64,000 nucleotides of DNA from Flectonema sp. DT1601. Its lineage: Eukaryota; Euglenozoa; Diplonemea; Diplonemida; Diplonemidae. The notes under the pieces are model-generated. The model ran no database searches. It was not told the DNA's origin and saw only the letters and a list, made by a program, of their open reading frames with translations. The position numbers and the translations under genes were made by a program. Below, one piece after another: positions 56,170 through 64,000 of this stretch (the stretch's first letter is position 1; each line of letters starts with the position of its first letter). The stretch is taken from positions 801,374 to 865,373 of the forward strand of contig OZ025806.1 of NCBI GenBank assembly GCA_964019425.1, read 5' to 3'.

Positions 56170-59100
56170 ATGAACACTATGTCTCTTGTTCTTGTTTTAA
56201 CACTTTGTGGTATCAGTCTTGGATATACAGACATCAGTCTTGGATATGCAGACAAGTGTGCAAGTATCACAACTGTAAGTGCATGTGGGTTATCACGTTG
56301 GTGTTTTTGGGCACCTAACGTTCTTTGTGCTCCAATTATACAATGTAAAAATGTGTTGGCCAGTCCCGCTTTACAAACTGATTGTGAGAAGTTTTCTTCA
56401 TGCAGGTGGGATAACACTAAACGTGAGTGTGTCGATCCGTGTATAGATTATACAACATACAGAAACTGCCGCAACTCACCATCTGGTAATCAATGTCGAT
56501 GGAATGTTAATTTTTGTCTTAACCAGTATTTAGTTACTCCAGTAAATGGAGAAACCGATTACTGCATGTCAAGAGGAACATATAATAACACAACATCCAA
56601 ATGCGATTGCCAAGGTGAGTCTTACTTAGATCAATGCCAGGGATGTCCGGATCAATATGACGCATCAGAATCATGTTCTATATGTGTGACACAGAAATAC
56701 GATTCGGGTAATACTTGCAGATTATGTGACGTCAATTTAGATTGTAGTAGTCGCGCAAACAGCGTATCCTCTGGAACAGCAGCAAGTCCGGGTTGTAATT
56801 GCAACTGTTTTGCAGGTCATTTTGGTACCAATTGCACTGCTTGTGATAATGCTTATTGTAACAATCATGTTAAGTTAGGTAATGTTCCTCAAGTTAGAAA
56901 CGGTAGTATCACCACATGTGACTGCAACTGTGCTGACGAATACAGCGGGCCACGCTGTAATACATGTGAGAATAACCACATCGATTATCCTAATTGTGTG
57001 AGGTGTGACTTGGGTATTCATTGCAATGGAAATGCGGGGTCGGTAATGTCAACAGCCTCTAACTCGAAATGCAGCTGCAGTTGTACATCTGGATATACAG
57101 GAGATGCTTGTGACATCTGTGACACAAACTACGTACGTGATCCCAGTCTACCTGGAATCAAATGCCGACAATGCAGTGTAGTCACAGACTGCAACAACAG
57201 AGCTACAAGTGTAATCCAGCAGGGCAATAGTTGTGTGTGCAGCTGCAGAAACAAGTGGGACCCTGCAGACAATTGTGTCAGCTGTAATCCTCCGTACGCA
57301 GGAAAAGATTGTGATACGTGTATGCCGGGTCATATTAACTATCCAAATTGTACTTTATGTACTTTGAACGATTGCAATAACAGAGCATCAAGTGTAACAT
57401 CAAATGCTAACAAGTGTATGTGCAGTTGTGTTGGGAATTGGAATGGTGAGTCATGCGACAACTGTCCAATCCCTTTGGGTGGATCACAGTGTGAATGCAG
57501 TGTTGAAAGCCATTGTGGGGGTACAAATAGAGCAATCGAGTCCAACACAGTTACAGTAAATAATGTTGCATCTTGTAGCTGCGTCTGTTCAGGTAACTGG
57601 CAAGGTACTAATTGTAGTGAATGTGCACATCCCTACTCGGGAAGTAATTGCAGTGAATGTGCACGTGGTCGGGTGAACTACCCCACTTGCGATATCTGCG
57701 ACATCAGTATTTGTGAACAACATCGAAATCCGCTAACAATGCGAATCAGACGGAATGGTAGCGAACCGGAGTGTCAATGTGTCTATAAGGATGATGTCAC
57801 TGCGTGTGCGGCACCTTTTTATACTTCTTCTTGTGAGGCTTGCAGCTTACCAATCCATTGTACTGGAGATGCCTATGCCGTGGAAGTTGATGAGGATGAC
57901 CCGAATAGTTGTTTGTGTCAATGTAGAAATGCTTCTCAAAGTTGTCAGCGAGGAGAATCAACAGCTTCACCAGTTTCGATTAATCCGATTAATGTGTTTG
58001 AAAGTAAAGGGTCTGTACCTGTTGGGATAGTAGCGTCAGGTAGTATCGGAGGAACATCAGTAGCTCGTCTTAAAGCAATCAGCGCTTTGTGTGGAAAGGA
58101 AGACGACGTTCTTGATCCGGAGGTGGATCCACTTAAACTGAAGGTTGGGAATTCTAAATACGCTGCTTACACGGGAGGTGTTCTTGGAAATTGTGTTTTC
58201 GTCCTTTCGCCAATAATTGTTCATCTCACTGCTGTCTTAATCCGAACAAGGTATCCAAACCGAGTAGAATTTAACGAAGCAGCAGCTGACTTGCGGTTCC
58301 CGTACATCAGTTTGTTCTTTGTTATTTTCATGTTTCACGGAATGGCCACTTGTGGACTGAAGCTTCTAATATTTGGAGGTGCTGGTGAAAAGGTGTTGGG
58401 GGTTTCTGTCCTTCTTTCATTTAACATTGGATTTCTTGTATTGATTGTAGCAAAGACGAGAAGCTTGTCGAAGGACGTTACGTACTTTGACAGGGCAGGA
58501 ACTACACTGGTAAGTAGATACTTCTTTGGAAATGGAGAATGGGTGTCTGCAACACAAAAGAGACAAGTGCATCGATGGGGATTGTTATTTGAGATGTATA
58601 GACCAGGTTTTACTTGGTTCTTGATATGTGAATGTATAGTTTTACTCACCATAACTGTGGTACAGGTGAGTGAGGCCAGCCGAATGCTCAGTTGCAGGAA
58701 TTTGGCGGGTTTGCTGGTAGCTCTCTTTGGAGGATTGACTCTGGTAATTTTGTATTTCGGACCTTGGGCATGTCGTTTTGACAATCATGGGAACGGACTC
58801 ATCCTTGGACTTGAAACTGTTGCTTGTGGTTTCTTAGTCAGAGGTTTCAGCACGGAAGACCGTTCTGACATGGGATTCACATATGCCAGCAATATATTAA
58901 TTGTAGTTAGCTACTTGACTGTTGCTAAGGGATTCATTGATCCTTTTCTGTTGTTATATGTTGAATGGACTCGTAGATCAACAATTCAAGATAATTATAA
59001 TGACGTTTGTCACACAGAAGAGAAATGTCAACAACTGGAAGTCACAGATGAATTGTTTGAAGACGATGACTTTGTTCAATATCCGTTGCCTGAATTCGAA

Positions 59101-59349
59101 ATGACTGTGAAGAGTTGTGTTGACTTTAATGATCCAATATGCAATGAGGGTGGTAAGAGTACTCCTTCACTCACAAACATACGAAGCGCTCCCACTCCGG
59201 AAGTCACGTTTCAGAGAATAGCAAGTCCCCTGTCTGCTAGAAATTCTGCTGCTGTTCGCAATCTCAACTCTTCAACGAGAGAATCTCTTCTTAGAATTGC
59301 TTCATACCCGTTGCTTGAAAAGCAAAGGAATGATTGTCTCGTCTTTTGA
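56170..59349 (+). CDS. family gene G: last array copy, seven-helix surface protein
   Basis: 1059 residues, ending TGA. Behind the signal peptide a 7-residue unit (ISLGYTD, then ISLGYAD) is tandemly duplicated, seen in no other copy. The head is again distinct (CASITTVSACGLSRWC; NVLASPALQTDC in place of the GVPPVRTNC of others). The stalk has the D/F-type deletions plus the E-type loss near FAGHFGTNC. Core about 665-930; tail carries ELFEDDDF as in C and ends SYPLLEKQ, then CLVF as in D. The mosaic of features from C, D, E and F shows repeated exchange among array members. Confidence 0.9.
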   Translation: MNTMSLVLVLTLCGISLGYTDISLGYADKCASITTVSACGLSRWCFWAPNVLCAPIIQCKNVLASPALQTDCEKFSSCRWDNTKRECVDPCIDYTTYRNCRNSPSGNQCRWNVNFCLNQYLVTPVNGETDYCMSRGTYNNTTSKCDCQGESYLDQCQGCPDQYDASESCSICVTQKYDSGNTCRLCDVNLDCSSRANSVSSGTAASPGCNCNCFAGHFGTNCTACDNAYCNNHVKLGNVPQVRNGSITTCDCNCADEYSGPRCNTCENNHIDYPNCVRCDLGIHCNGNAGSVMSTASNSKCSCSCTSGYTGDACDICDTNYVRDPSLPGIKCRQCSVVTDCNNRATSVIQQGNSCVCSCRNKWDPADNCVSCNPPYAGKDCDTCMPGHINYPNCTLCTLNDCNNRASSVTSNANKCMCSCVGNWNGESCDNCPIPLGGSQCECSVESHCGGTNRAIESNTVTVNNVASCSCVCSGNWQGTNCSECAHPYSGSNCSECARGRVNYPTCDICDISICEQHRNPLTMRIRRNGSEPECQCVYKDDVTACAAPFYTSSCEACSLPIHCTGDAYAVEVDEDDPNSCLCQCRNASQSCQRGESTASPVSINPINVFESKGSVPVGIVASGSIGGTSVARLKAISALCGKEDDVLDPEVDPLKLKVGNSKYAAYTGGVLGNCVFVLSPIIVHLTAVLIRTRYPNRVEFNEAAADLRFPYISLFFVIFMFHGMATCGLKLLIFGGAGEKVLGVSVLLSFNIGFLVLIVAKTRSLSKDVTYFDRAGTTLVSRYFFGNGEWVSATQKRQVHRWGLLFEMYRPGFTWFLICECIVLLTITVVQVSEASRMLSCRNLAGLLVALFGGLTLVILYFGPWACRFDNHGNGLILGLETVACGFLVRGFSTEDRSDMGFTYASNILIVVSYLTVAKGFIDPFLLLYVEWTRRSTIQDNYNDVCHTEEKCQQLEVTDELFEDDDFVQYPLPEFEMTVKSCVDFNDPICNEGGKSTPSLTNIRSAPTPEVTFQRIASPLSARNSAAVRNLNSSTRESLLRIASYPLLEKQRNDCLVF

Positions 59350-59583
59350 TTCTGTAAGAAGGCGAGTTTTCTTTTTTGTTATTATTATTCCATTCATTCT
59401 TTTTAATAATTGTCTCCATTCACATAAGTATAATTATATTGAATTCATACTTTCCTTCGATTCCGAACTTTGAGGAATAACAACCGCCAATGTGATATTT
59501 ACTTGGATTCCATTATATTTGAGTATTTGTGTGGTAATAAGGATTTGATTATTGTTATTGTTGTAATGCTGTTTTTTTTGGAT

Positions 59584-59726
59584 ATCAAGTCAAGTGAGTC
59601 TTAACACGAATACTGATGGTCACAACGTCCCTTCACGCCTGAAGGAGTCTTTATTGTTGTGTGGTATCAAATGACTGATACCTGCCATGATGTACAAGTG
59701 TTAGGATTTTTAAAATATGTAAATAA
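59584..59726. repeat. 143-bp insertion specific to the G unit
   Basis: C, D and F read TTTTTGGATGTCTCACC without a break; in G the insertion separates GGAT from TCTCACC. It contains two hairpins, CCTTCA-CGCC-TGAAGG and GTATCA-AATGAC-TGATAC. No second copy seen in this window. Confidence 0.65.
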
Positions 59727-60431
59727 TCTCACCATTCCAATGAAACGATAGCAAACCACTCCGAGTGTGTGTAGCTGAATTATTGTCGCGGTCGTGTGGT
59801 ATTGATAAAAGGACGCTGTCCACGGAAAAGAGAAGAAAATTTTCCGTCTGGAACAAAGGCGCGATTTCATCGATCGAAAAGTCGATAAGTGAGTTGCTGT
59901 CTTTGCTAATTTTCAGGGAAAGAATGCTGTCCGCGGAAGGGGAAAAATAAACTTTCCGTTGGAATGCGTATGCGAAGTTGATAAGTGAGTTACTGTCCAA
60001 TAGCCGAATGTATTTTTTAAATCATGAGTTAAATTCTGTCCATGGCCATTATTTGCTGTGATCTTCGATCTTCTCCCTCTCTTATTTTATTGTCTTTATC
60101 AAGTGACCTTCCTTCTCTTAGTCACTGTTTGATAACTTGTTTAGTTAACTTTGATACAATTCATATATTTATATTATTATAAAGTATGCTCAAAGAACTT
60201 TCCCTCTCCTTTGCTCTCAAGTGTGAGAAATGCTACCTTGAAATCAATTCTTGTTTACTAAAAAAATAGTAAGGTAGTTTGAAACTCACAGGTGTGTGTC
60301 TCACATGGAGGCGTTTGTATGAATTTTGCTATTCATCAGTTACCAGTCAGCAGTAGTAATATTTACTGATTGTTGTTTTATTTTTTGATTCGTTTGAATT
60401 TGACACCTGTCTAGATTGTCCACAAAGAACC

Positions 60432-60690
60432 AGGTCCGGCGCAGTTATGATTATAAACTAACTGACTTCTTGCCTGACCCTTTTGTTTTCATTTCTTGCT
60501 GAGTGATATGGCTATGTGTTGCCCAATTTTGGTTGTACTTTTATAAAGCTGTCAGAAAGCCGCAGATAATTATAATCCTTTGGACAACTGGGGATGAAAG
60601 ATCCTCGGTACTGTTCCGGGGGTTTCTATTTTCTTTCGTGGTATGTGGGCATACGACACACATGGTCGTGTTATGAAGAGGGATACTGTA
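60432..60690 (+). mobile_element. R1 element, old truncated copy
   Basis: Matches the first half of R1 with many changes and small gaps (GGTCCGGCGCAGTTATGA, GATCCTCGGTACTGTTCCGG). A separate 3' piece of R1 lies at about 62319-62400. Clearly older than the 10.6 and 38.3 kb copies. Confidence 0.75.
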
Positions 60691-60832
60691 TGGAATAATA
60701 TTTTTTTAAAAAAATTCACTCCCCCCATGAATCGTTTCGTATCGTATCGAAATCCCCCCTTTTCCGTTGAGATCCAAGCTGCTTTTCCTTTATATCCCAA
60801 AACAAGTTATGTGTATTAATTGGGGGGATGCT

Positions 60833-60987
60833 TAAGTTGACATAATTCAACTCGAAACAGTTTAATTATCGTCGAGTGGGGATTCCGGCGCCGAGCGCGA
60901 AAAGCGCGAGGGGTCGGCATCACCACGAGATGATAATTATGTGTTAGACATGTGTTATGTGTTAGAGTTAGACATTATGTCAACTTA
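60833..60987. other. 155-bp nested hairpin with GC-rich tip
   Basis: The outer arms are TAAGTTGACATAAT (60833-60846) and its exact inverse (60974-60987). Further in, TAATTATCGTCGAGTGGGGA pairs with CACCACGAGATGATAATTA with few mismatches; then GCCGA with TCGGC; the tip is GCGCGAAAAGCGCG. Not part of the array repeat, no coding sense. Could be a structured RNA, a cruciform site or the end of an element. Confidence 0.7.
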
Positions 60988-61004
60988 CCGCCCAATTTTA
61001 TATT

Positions 61005-61476
61005 TAATGCCATAAATTAGAATTAGGACTGTGCACATTTCATCACGAGAACCGCTGCTGATTTCTTCTATTGCCCTCCCACATAATTACACTCACGGGC
61101 TCAATAATTTTATGTTTGAAAGAAGCGTGAAATTAGGGCCCATAATGCCACTGAGGTCATAATCACACTCCTACTGATGCCCATTATCCACATCCATTAA
61201 ATTATCCCCCCGGAAAACTTAAAATCACCCCCAACATAATTGCCATTATGTCAAAATCACCCGGATTATTGCAGGTCAATAACTACATCGCCACAGCCAT
61301 TTTAAACCAAAAGCAGAAAATCATAATTTTACTGTATTAGATTTGGCCTTAACTTCACACTTTTGTGATAATTTCGATTTGCCAGCCATCGGCCTTGTGT
61401 ACGGAATGTAATTATCGGAAACTTTCTACTCCGCGAGTGATGAAATGTGCACAGAAATACTTCGTTTATGGCATTA
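61005..61476. repeat. 472-bp foldback element with long inverted arms
   Basis: TAATGCCATAAA (61005-61016) and an 18-bp arm (61029-61046) are inverted at 61465-61476 and 61437-61454. The interior repeats short CATAAT/ATTATG motifs on both strands, including ACATAAT-TGCC-ATTATGT near 61234-61251. No open frame of note. MITE-like or other foldback element; single copy here. Confidence 0.7.
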
Positions 61477-61544
61477 TATATCAAAAGACAACATAGTGCA
61501 CTATGGGGAGTGCCGAATATGGCTCCACTAAGGAGACTGAGAGT

Positions 61545-61574
61545 TGTGCTTATACCTGTACAGGTATAAGCACA
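61545..61574. other. 30-bp perfect palindrome
   Basis: TGTGCTTATACCTGT is followed directly by its exact reverse complement with no spacer. It lies about 70 bases after the foldback element. Confidence 0.9.
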
Positions 61575-62904
61575 CTTTAACCTTCCCATTCATCGGCAGT
61601 TTAGTTGGTTATAGGTTTTCAGTGATCAATCGCGGCGATAAGGTAGATCGTTTGGGTCGCTAATTTAGAGCGAACCAATTTAGATAGTTTCCGGGCAGTG
61701 AGTGAGTTCGTCCTTCCCTAACACCGAGCGGACTGCAGTAGACTCGAGTAGTCTAGGAAAGCCTTTCGTCGGGTTCGTCAACTGTTATCGTTTGTTTTTA
61801 TTTGTGCGCGCTTATTTTAATTTACAGCTGTTTGTTTTTCATTGTTGCGATAGCGTAGGCAAGAGTACGTTCACGTGGCCTCCATCAAAGAAATCAGGCC
61901 AATGTTGCGATGCCTCCTGTTTAATGATGACAGTACTTTTATTGTTTTTATTTTTGTATCAAATCTATTTAATCATAGTATCAAGTTACCCCCACTGGTA
62001 GTGAGCTACGAACCAGCGTTTTTGTCGTGTTATTTCTTTTTCTTTTTTCCACCACCTGTTTCTACCTACCCAGACAATTTTATTAAGTTTCCCATTAATG
62101 CATTAATGTTCTTCAAGCTGTAACGACTGTCCCATCAACTTGACTTGACAGCATTTCATTCTCTGAAGCAACGATTTTGTGCAGATGGAATCCAATTATG
62201 ATGATTCATGTCTAATTTGTTGTGTGTTAACCCTTGATTTATTTATCCAAGTCCCCCCGCGAAATGGAGCTCTTGTTAACTAACTGATTTGTTTATCTCA
62301 TTTTCTTTAGTTGTTTCAACCTGTTAGCCTCTGGGCAAAGTGGGAGCTGGGAATCGATCACTTCTAGTACCATAGTAAGAGAACCACTTTCGCGATATGC
62401 AAGACCAAAGAGATCGAGATGCTCTACTTTTGGGGTGTTCTTATAGGGTTCTCATGTTGGTGGATTTTATATTTCCGAAGAATTCCGGAAGTTACAGCAT
62501 TTGAACGCCCCTTAAGTACAATATCAGGTTCCCCCCATTTATTTTAAAACGAAGGCGAAGCTTCTGCCCAACTTCTCTCTCTTGTTTCTACTTTGTCAAA
62601 CTATCAGTCCCTCCCTAACTTATTTTATGCTTATCGATATCGAGATTTTGAAGGCAACGTGTTCGACCTGAGAAAAGTCTGTCACGTCGAGACGTTGATC
62701 CGTTTCATTTCATACCATTTTTTATGTGTAGACTTCCAGTTTGTGTCGTTGTCATTACTTAACTTGTTAAGTTGAGTTTTTATTTTTAAAATATCTGTTT
62801 AATTCTCTCTTTTTTTCTTCGTAATTCTTATGGAATATAACTCCCTCCTTCTCGGTGGGTTTATTGTTTTCCATTCACCGTGTTCTCTCTTGTTGTATAT
62901 CAAA
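61575..62904. other. gene-free region with repeat fragments
   Basis: Holds a GTAGTGAGCTACGAAC repeat (61999-62015), an R1 3' piece (62319-62400), R8 copy 4 (62484-62700) and an R3 half (62850-62885). The open frame 61702-62001 is not supported as a gene. Confidence 0.55.
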
Positions 62905-63520
62905 TCCTCACCGTTATTAGTTCCTGATTGGAAGCCTTCTGATTATGATGACTCATGCTGTGGTTCTTTTTCGATTCATGAGTTATACACGGTACTGAAG
63001 TCATTGACTCCCTCCCACGGGTCTGGTTTAGATTCTGTTTCTAATAATATGCTGTCCTGCCGGTTCCGTATGTTAAATGGCTTGCGAACTATCTTTCGGA
63101 TAGAAATGTGAGTCTGTCTCTGGGATTAGATAATGGATCCAGATCCTGTACGAAGGGGGTCCCTCAAGGATCTGTGCTTGGTCTTCTCTTATTTCGGATT
63201 TTTGTCGACCCAGTCCCTGCCATGCTGATCTCAGTGTTCTGTTTGCTGATGATCTTGCCGTGTTTCTGCGGCATGAGAAGATAGATGGGATCGAAGCGAA
63301 GGGCCTGTCCGTCATCTCTCAGATAGAAGGTTGGATGGTTTCCTCTAAGATGGAGGTAAACATGAAGAAAACAGAGTACGTTGCCTTTGGTAAGCGCATC
63401 TCTGGCTCCGATGTCGAATGGAGTAGGGCACCTCGCTTTTACTTCCCACCGTCTGTTGAAGAGTTACGCCTACAGGCTCTGTCAGTGCTCTCACTGAGAA
63501 GCTTTCTCCATCAATAGGGG
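62905..63520 (+). mobile_element. broken LINE (non-LTR) reverse transcriptase fragment
   Basis: Reverse transcriptase blocks are recognisable in order: FSIHELYTVLKSLTPSHGSG (about 62965-63025), then VKWLANYLSDRN (from about 63070), GVPQGSVLG (63156-63182), FADDLAVFL (63242-63268) and a KTEYVAFGK end (63370-63396). The blocks lie in three different frames and the residues normally found between the first and second are missing, so it carries at least two frameshifts and an internal deletion. The GVPQGS and FADD signatures are those of LINEs; Jockey or CR1-like clades are possible. Endonuclease part not seen. Confidence 0.8.
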
Positions 63521-63954
63521 CAGTTCTGCATCTCGCTGATGCTTTGCTGCCATTGGAGATTGATGGTTACCCGGTGACGAGACGTTCCCTGGATATGTTC
63601 TTTCGGACCGAATGGCAGCCTTTCACGTTGTTATTGATCAGCAAGCTTGACAATCATCTTAAAGAGTTATCTGACAATCCGTTGCTGTTGAAGTTTCCGC
63701 TTCAGGGTATTTTTGTGAGGAAGAAACTAATCACGCACATCGAAAAGAAGACAAGTTTCCCGTTACTGGGTTCTGATGTGAAGGAATATGTTATGGAACT
63801 TATTGATAACGCTTATAAAGCTACCGATTTAAATTTTGTTATTGACGACCTTTCTATGGTTAATGTGCTGGTCAATCTTGACTGGTCGGAATCCAAGCTT
63901 TCTAAGTTCTTCTCTCGCTTAAGTCGCCTCCTCCGACGTAATCCCCGATATTGA
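63460..63954 (+). CDS. unrecognised open frame after the LINE fragment
   Basis: Open from 63460 to TGA 63954, about 164 residues without an obvious ATG start near its beginning. Sequence is protein-like and helical (WQPFTLLLISKLDNHL, DLNFVIDDLSMVNVLVNLDW), Lys/Leu-rich with no domain that I recognise. It overlaps the end of the LINE frame in another phase, so it may be the LINE's C-terminal part after a frameshift or an unrelated gene end. Confidence 0.4.
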   Translation, partial: RVTPTGSVSALTEKLSPSIGAVLHLADALLPLEIDGYPVTRRSLDMFFRTEWQPFTLLLISKLDNHLKELSDNPLLLKFPLQGIFVRKKLITHIEKKTSFPLLGSDVKEYVMELIDNAYKATDLNFVIDDLSMVNVLVNLDWSESKLSKFFSRLSRLLRRNPRY

Positions 63955-64000
63955 TAAAGAACGTCTCTTTCCTTTAGTGTAATTCCTTATTTTATTTTAT

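Larger units (their letters stand above)
59350..60832. other. 3' flank of gene G, right edge of the array
   Basis: Palindrome-containing block (59420-59583, then 59727 on) interrupted by a 143-bp insertion; two tandem copies of a CTGTCC-CGGAA hairpin sequence (about 59808-59850, 59925-59965); second array block (59985-60412). Array homology ends near 60412. No gene seen. Confidence 0.6.

Noticed and set aside
2766-59349. Assignment of the family as adhesion GPCRs or Giardia-type variant surface proteins
   Set aside because: EGF-like modules plus seven helices fit adhesion GPCRs only in outline, with no GAIN cleavage motif seen. Giardia-type proteins have one helix and a short fixed tail, unlike these.
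61702-62001. 99-codon + strand frame after the palindromes
   Set aside because: No recognisable domain, contains a repeat (61999-62015) at its end, and composition is like the surrounding noncoding DNA.
10596-62700. CRISPR-like array among the repeats
   Set aside because: Repeats are dispersed at irregular distances of kilobases in a eukaryotic context; no direct-repeat and spacer pattern.

Overview
Most of this window is a eukaryotic locus from an unidentified, probably heterotrophic protist. The evidence is GT-AG introns in the first gene, very large intron-free reading frames for secreted or membrane proteins, intergenic DNA packed with long A and T homopolymers, polypyrimidine-AG acceptors just before the start codons, and short retroposons with target-site duplications. 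All three stop codons end large genes, so the code looks standard. The sequence does not let me name a lineage. Lineages that combine cis-introns with spliced-leader trans-splicing remain possible.

Layout. At 1-1606 lies the 3' part of a spliced receptor gene with dCache-type extracellular sensor domains, one membrane helix and a short acidic tail. From 2766 to 59349 there are seven genes of one family, all on the + strand (called A-G here): A 2766-6566, B 14214-17681, C 24524-28714, D 33678-36875, E 41230-44862, F 49183-52383 and G 56170-59349. Each encodes a signal peptide, a Cys/Trp-rich head, a stalk of EGF/laminin-EGF-like modules, a core of about seven membrane helices and a cytoplasmic tail ending in a conserved YPL[IL]E motif. 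A and B are diverged. C-G are recent tandem copies with units of about 7-9 kb.

In C-G the membrane core and most of the stalk are nearly identical, while the N-terminal head is strongly diversified. Whole stalk modules have been lost in frame at short microhomologies. A and B share patches of perfect DNA identity that look like gene conversion. Variable head, length-variable stalk and homogenised anchor is the architecture expected of a diversifying surface recognition, adhesion or antigen family. It is the most interesting system in the window, and its function is unknown.

Between the genes are several dispersed repeat families: a roughly 497-bp element with two almost identical copies; a short retroposon with a (TAAA)n tail, four copies, target-site duplications and one empty allele-like site; a small element with TGTAGAAGAG inverted ends; and others. 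After gene G come three separate palindromic structures (60833-61574) with no recognisable gene, then a broken LINE reverse-transcriptase fragment (62905-63520) and an unrecognised open frame to 63954. I recognised no rRNA, tRNA, CRISPR array, LTR element or virus-derived element.
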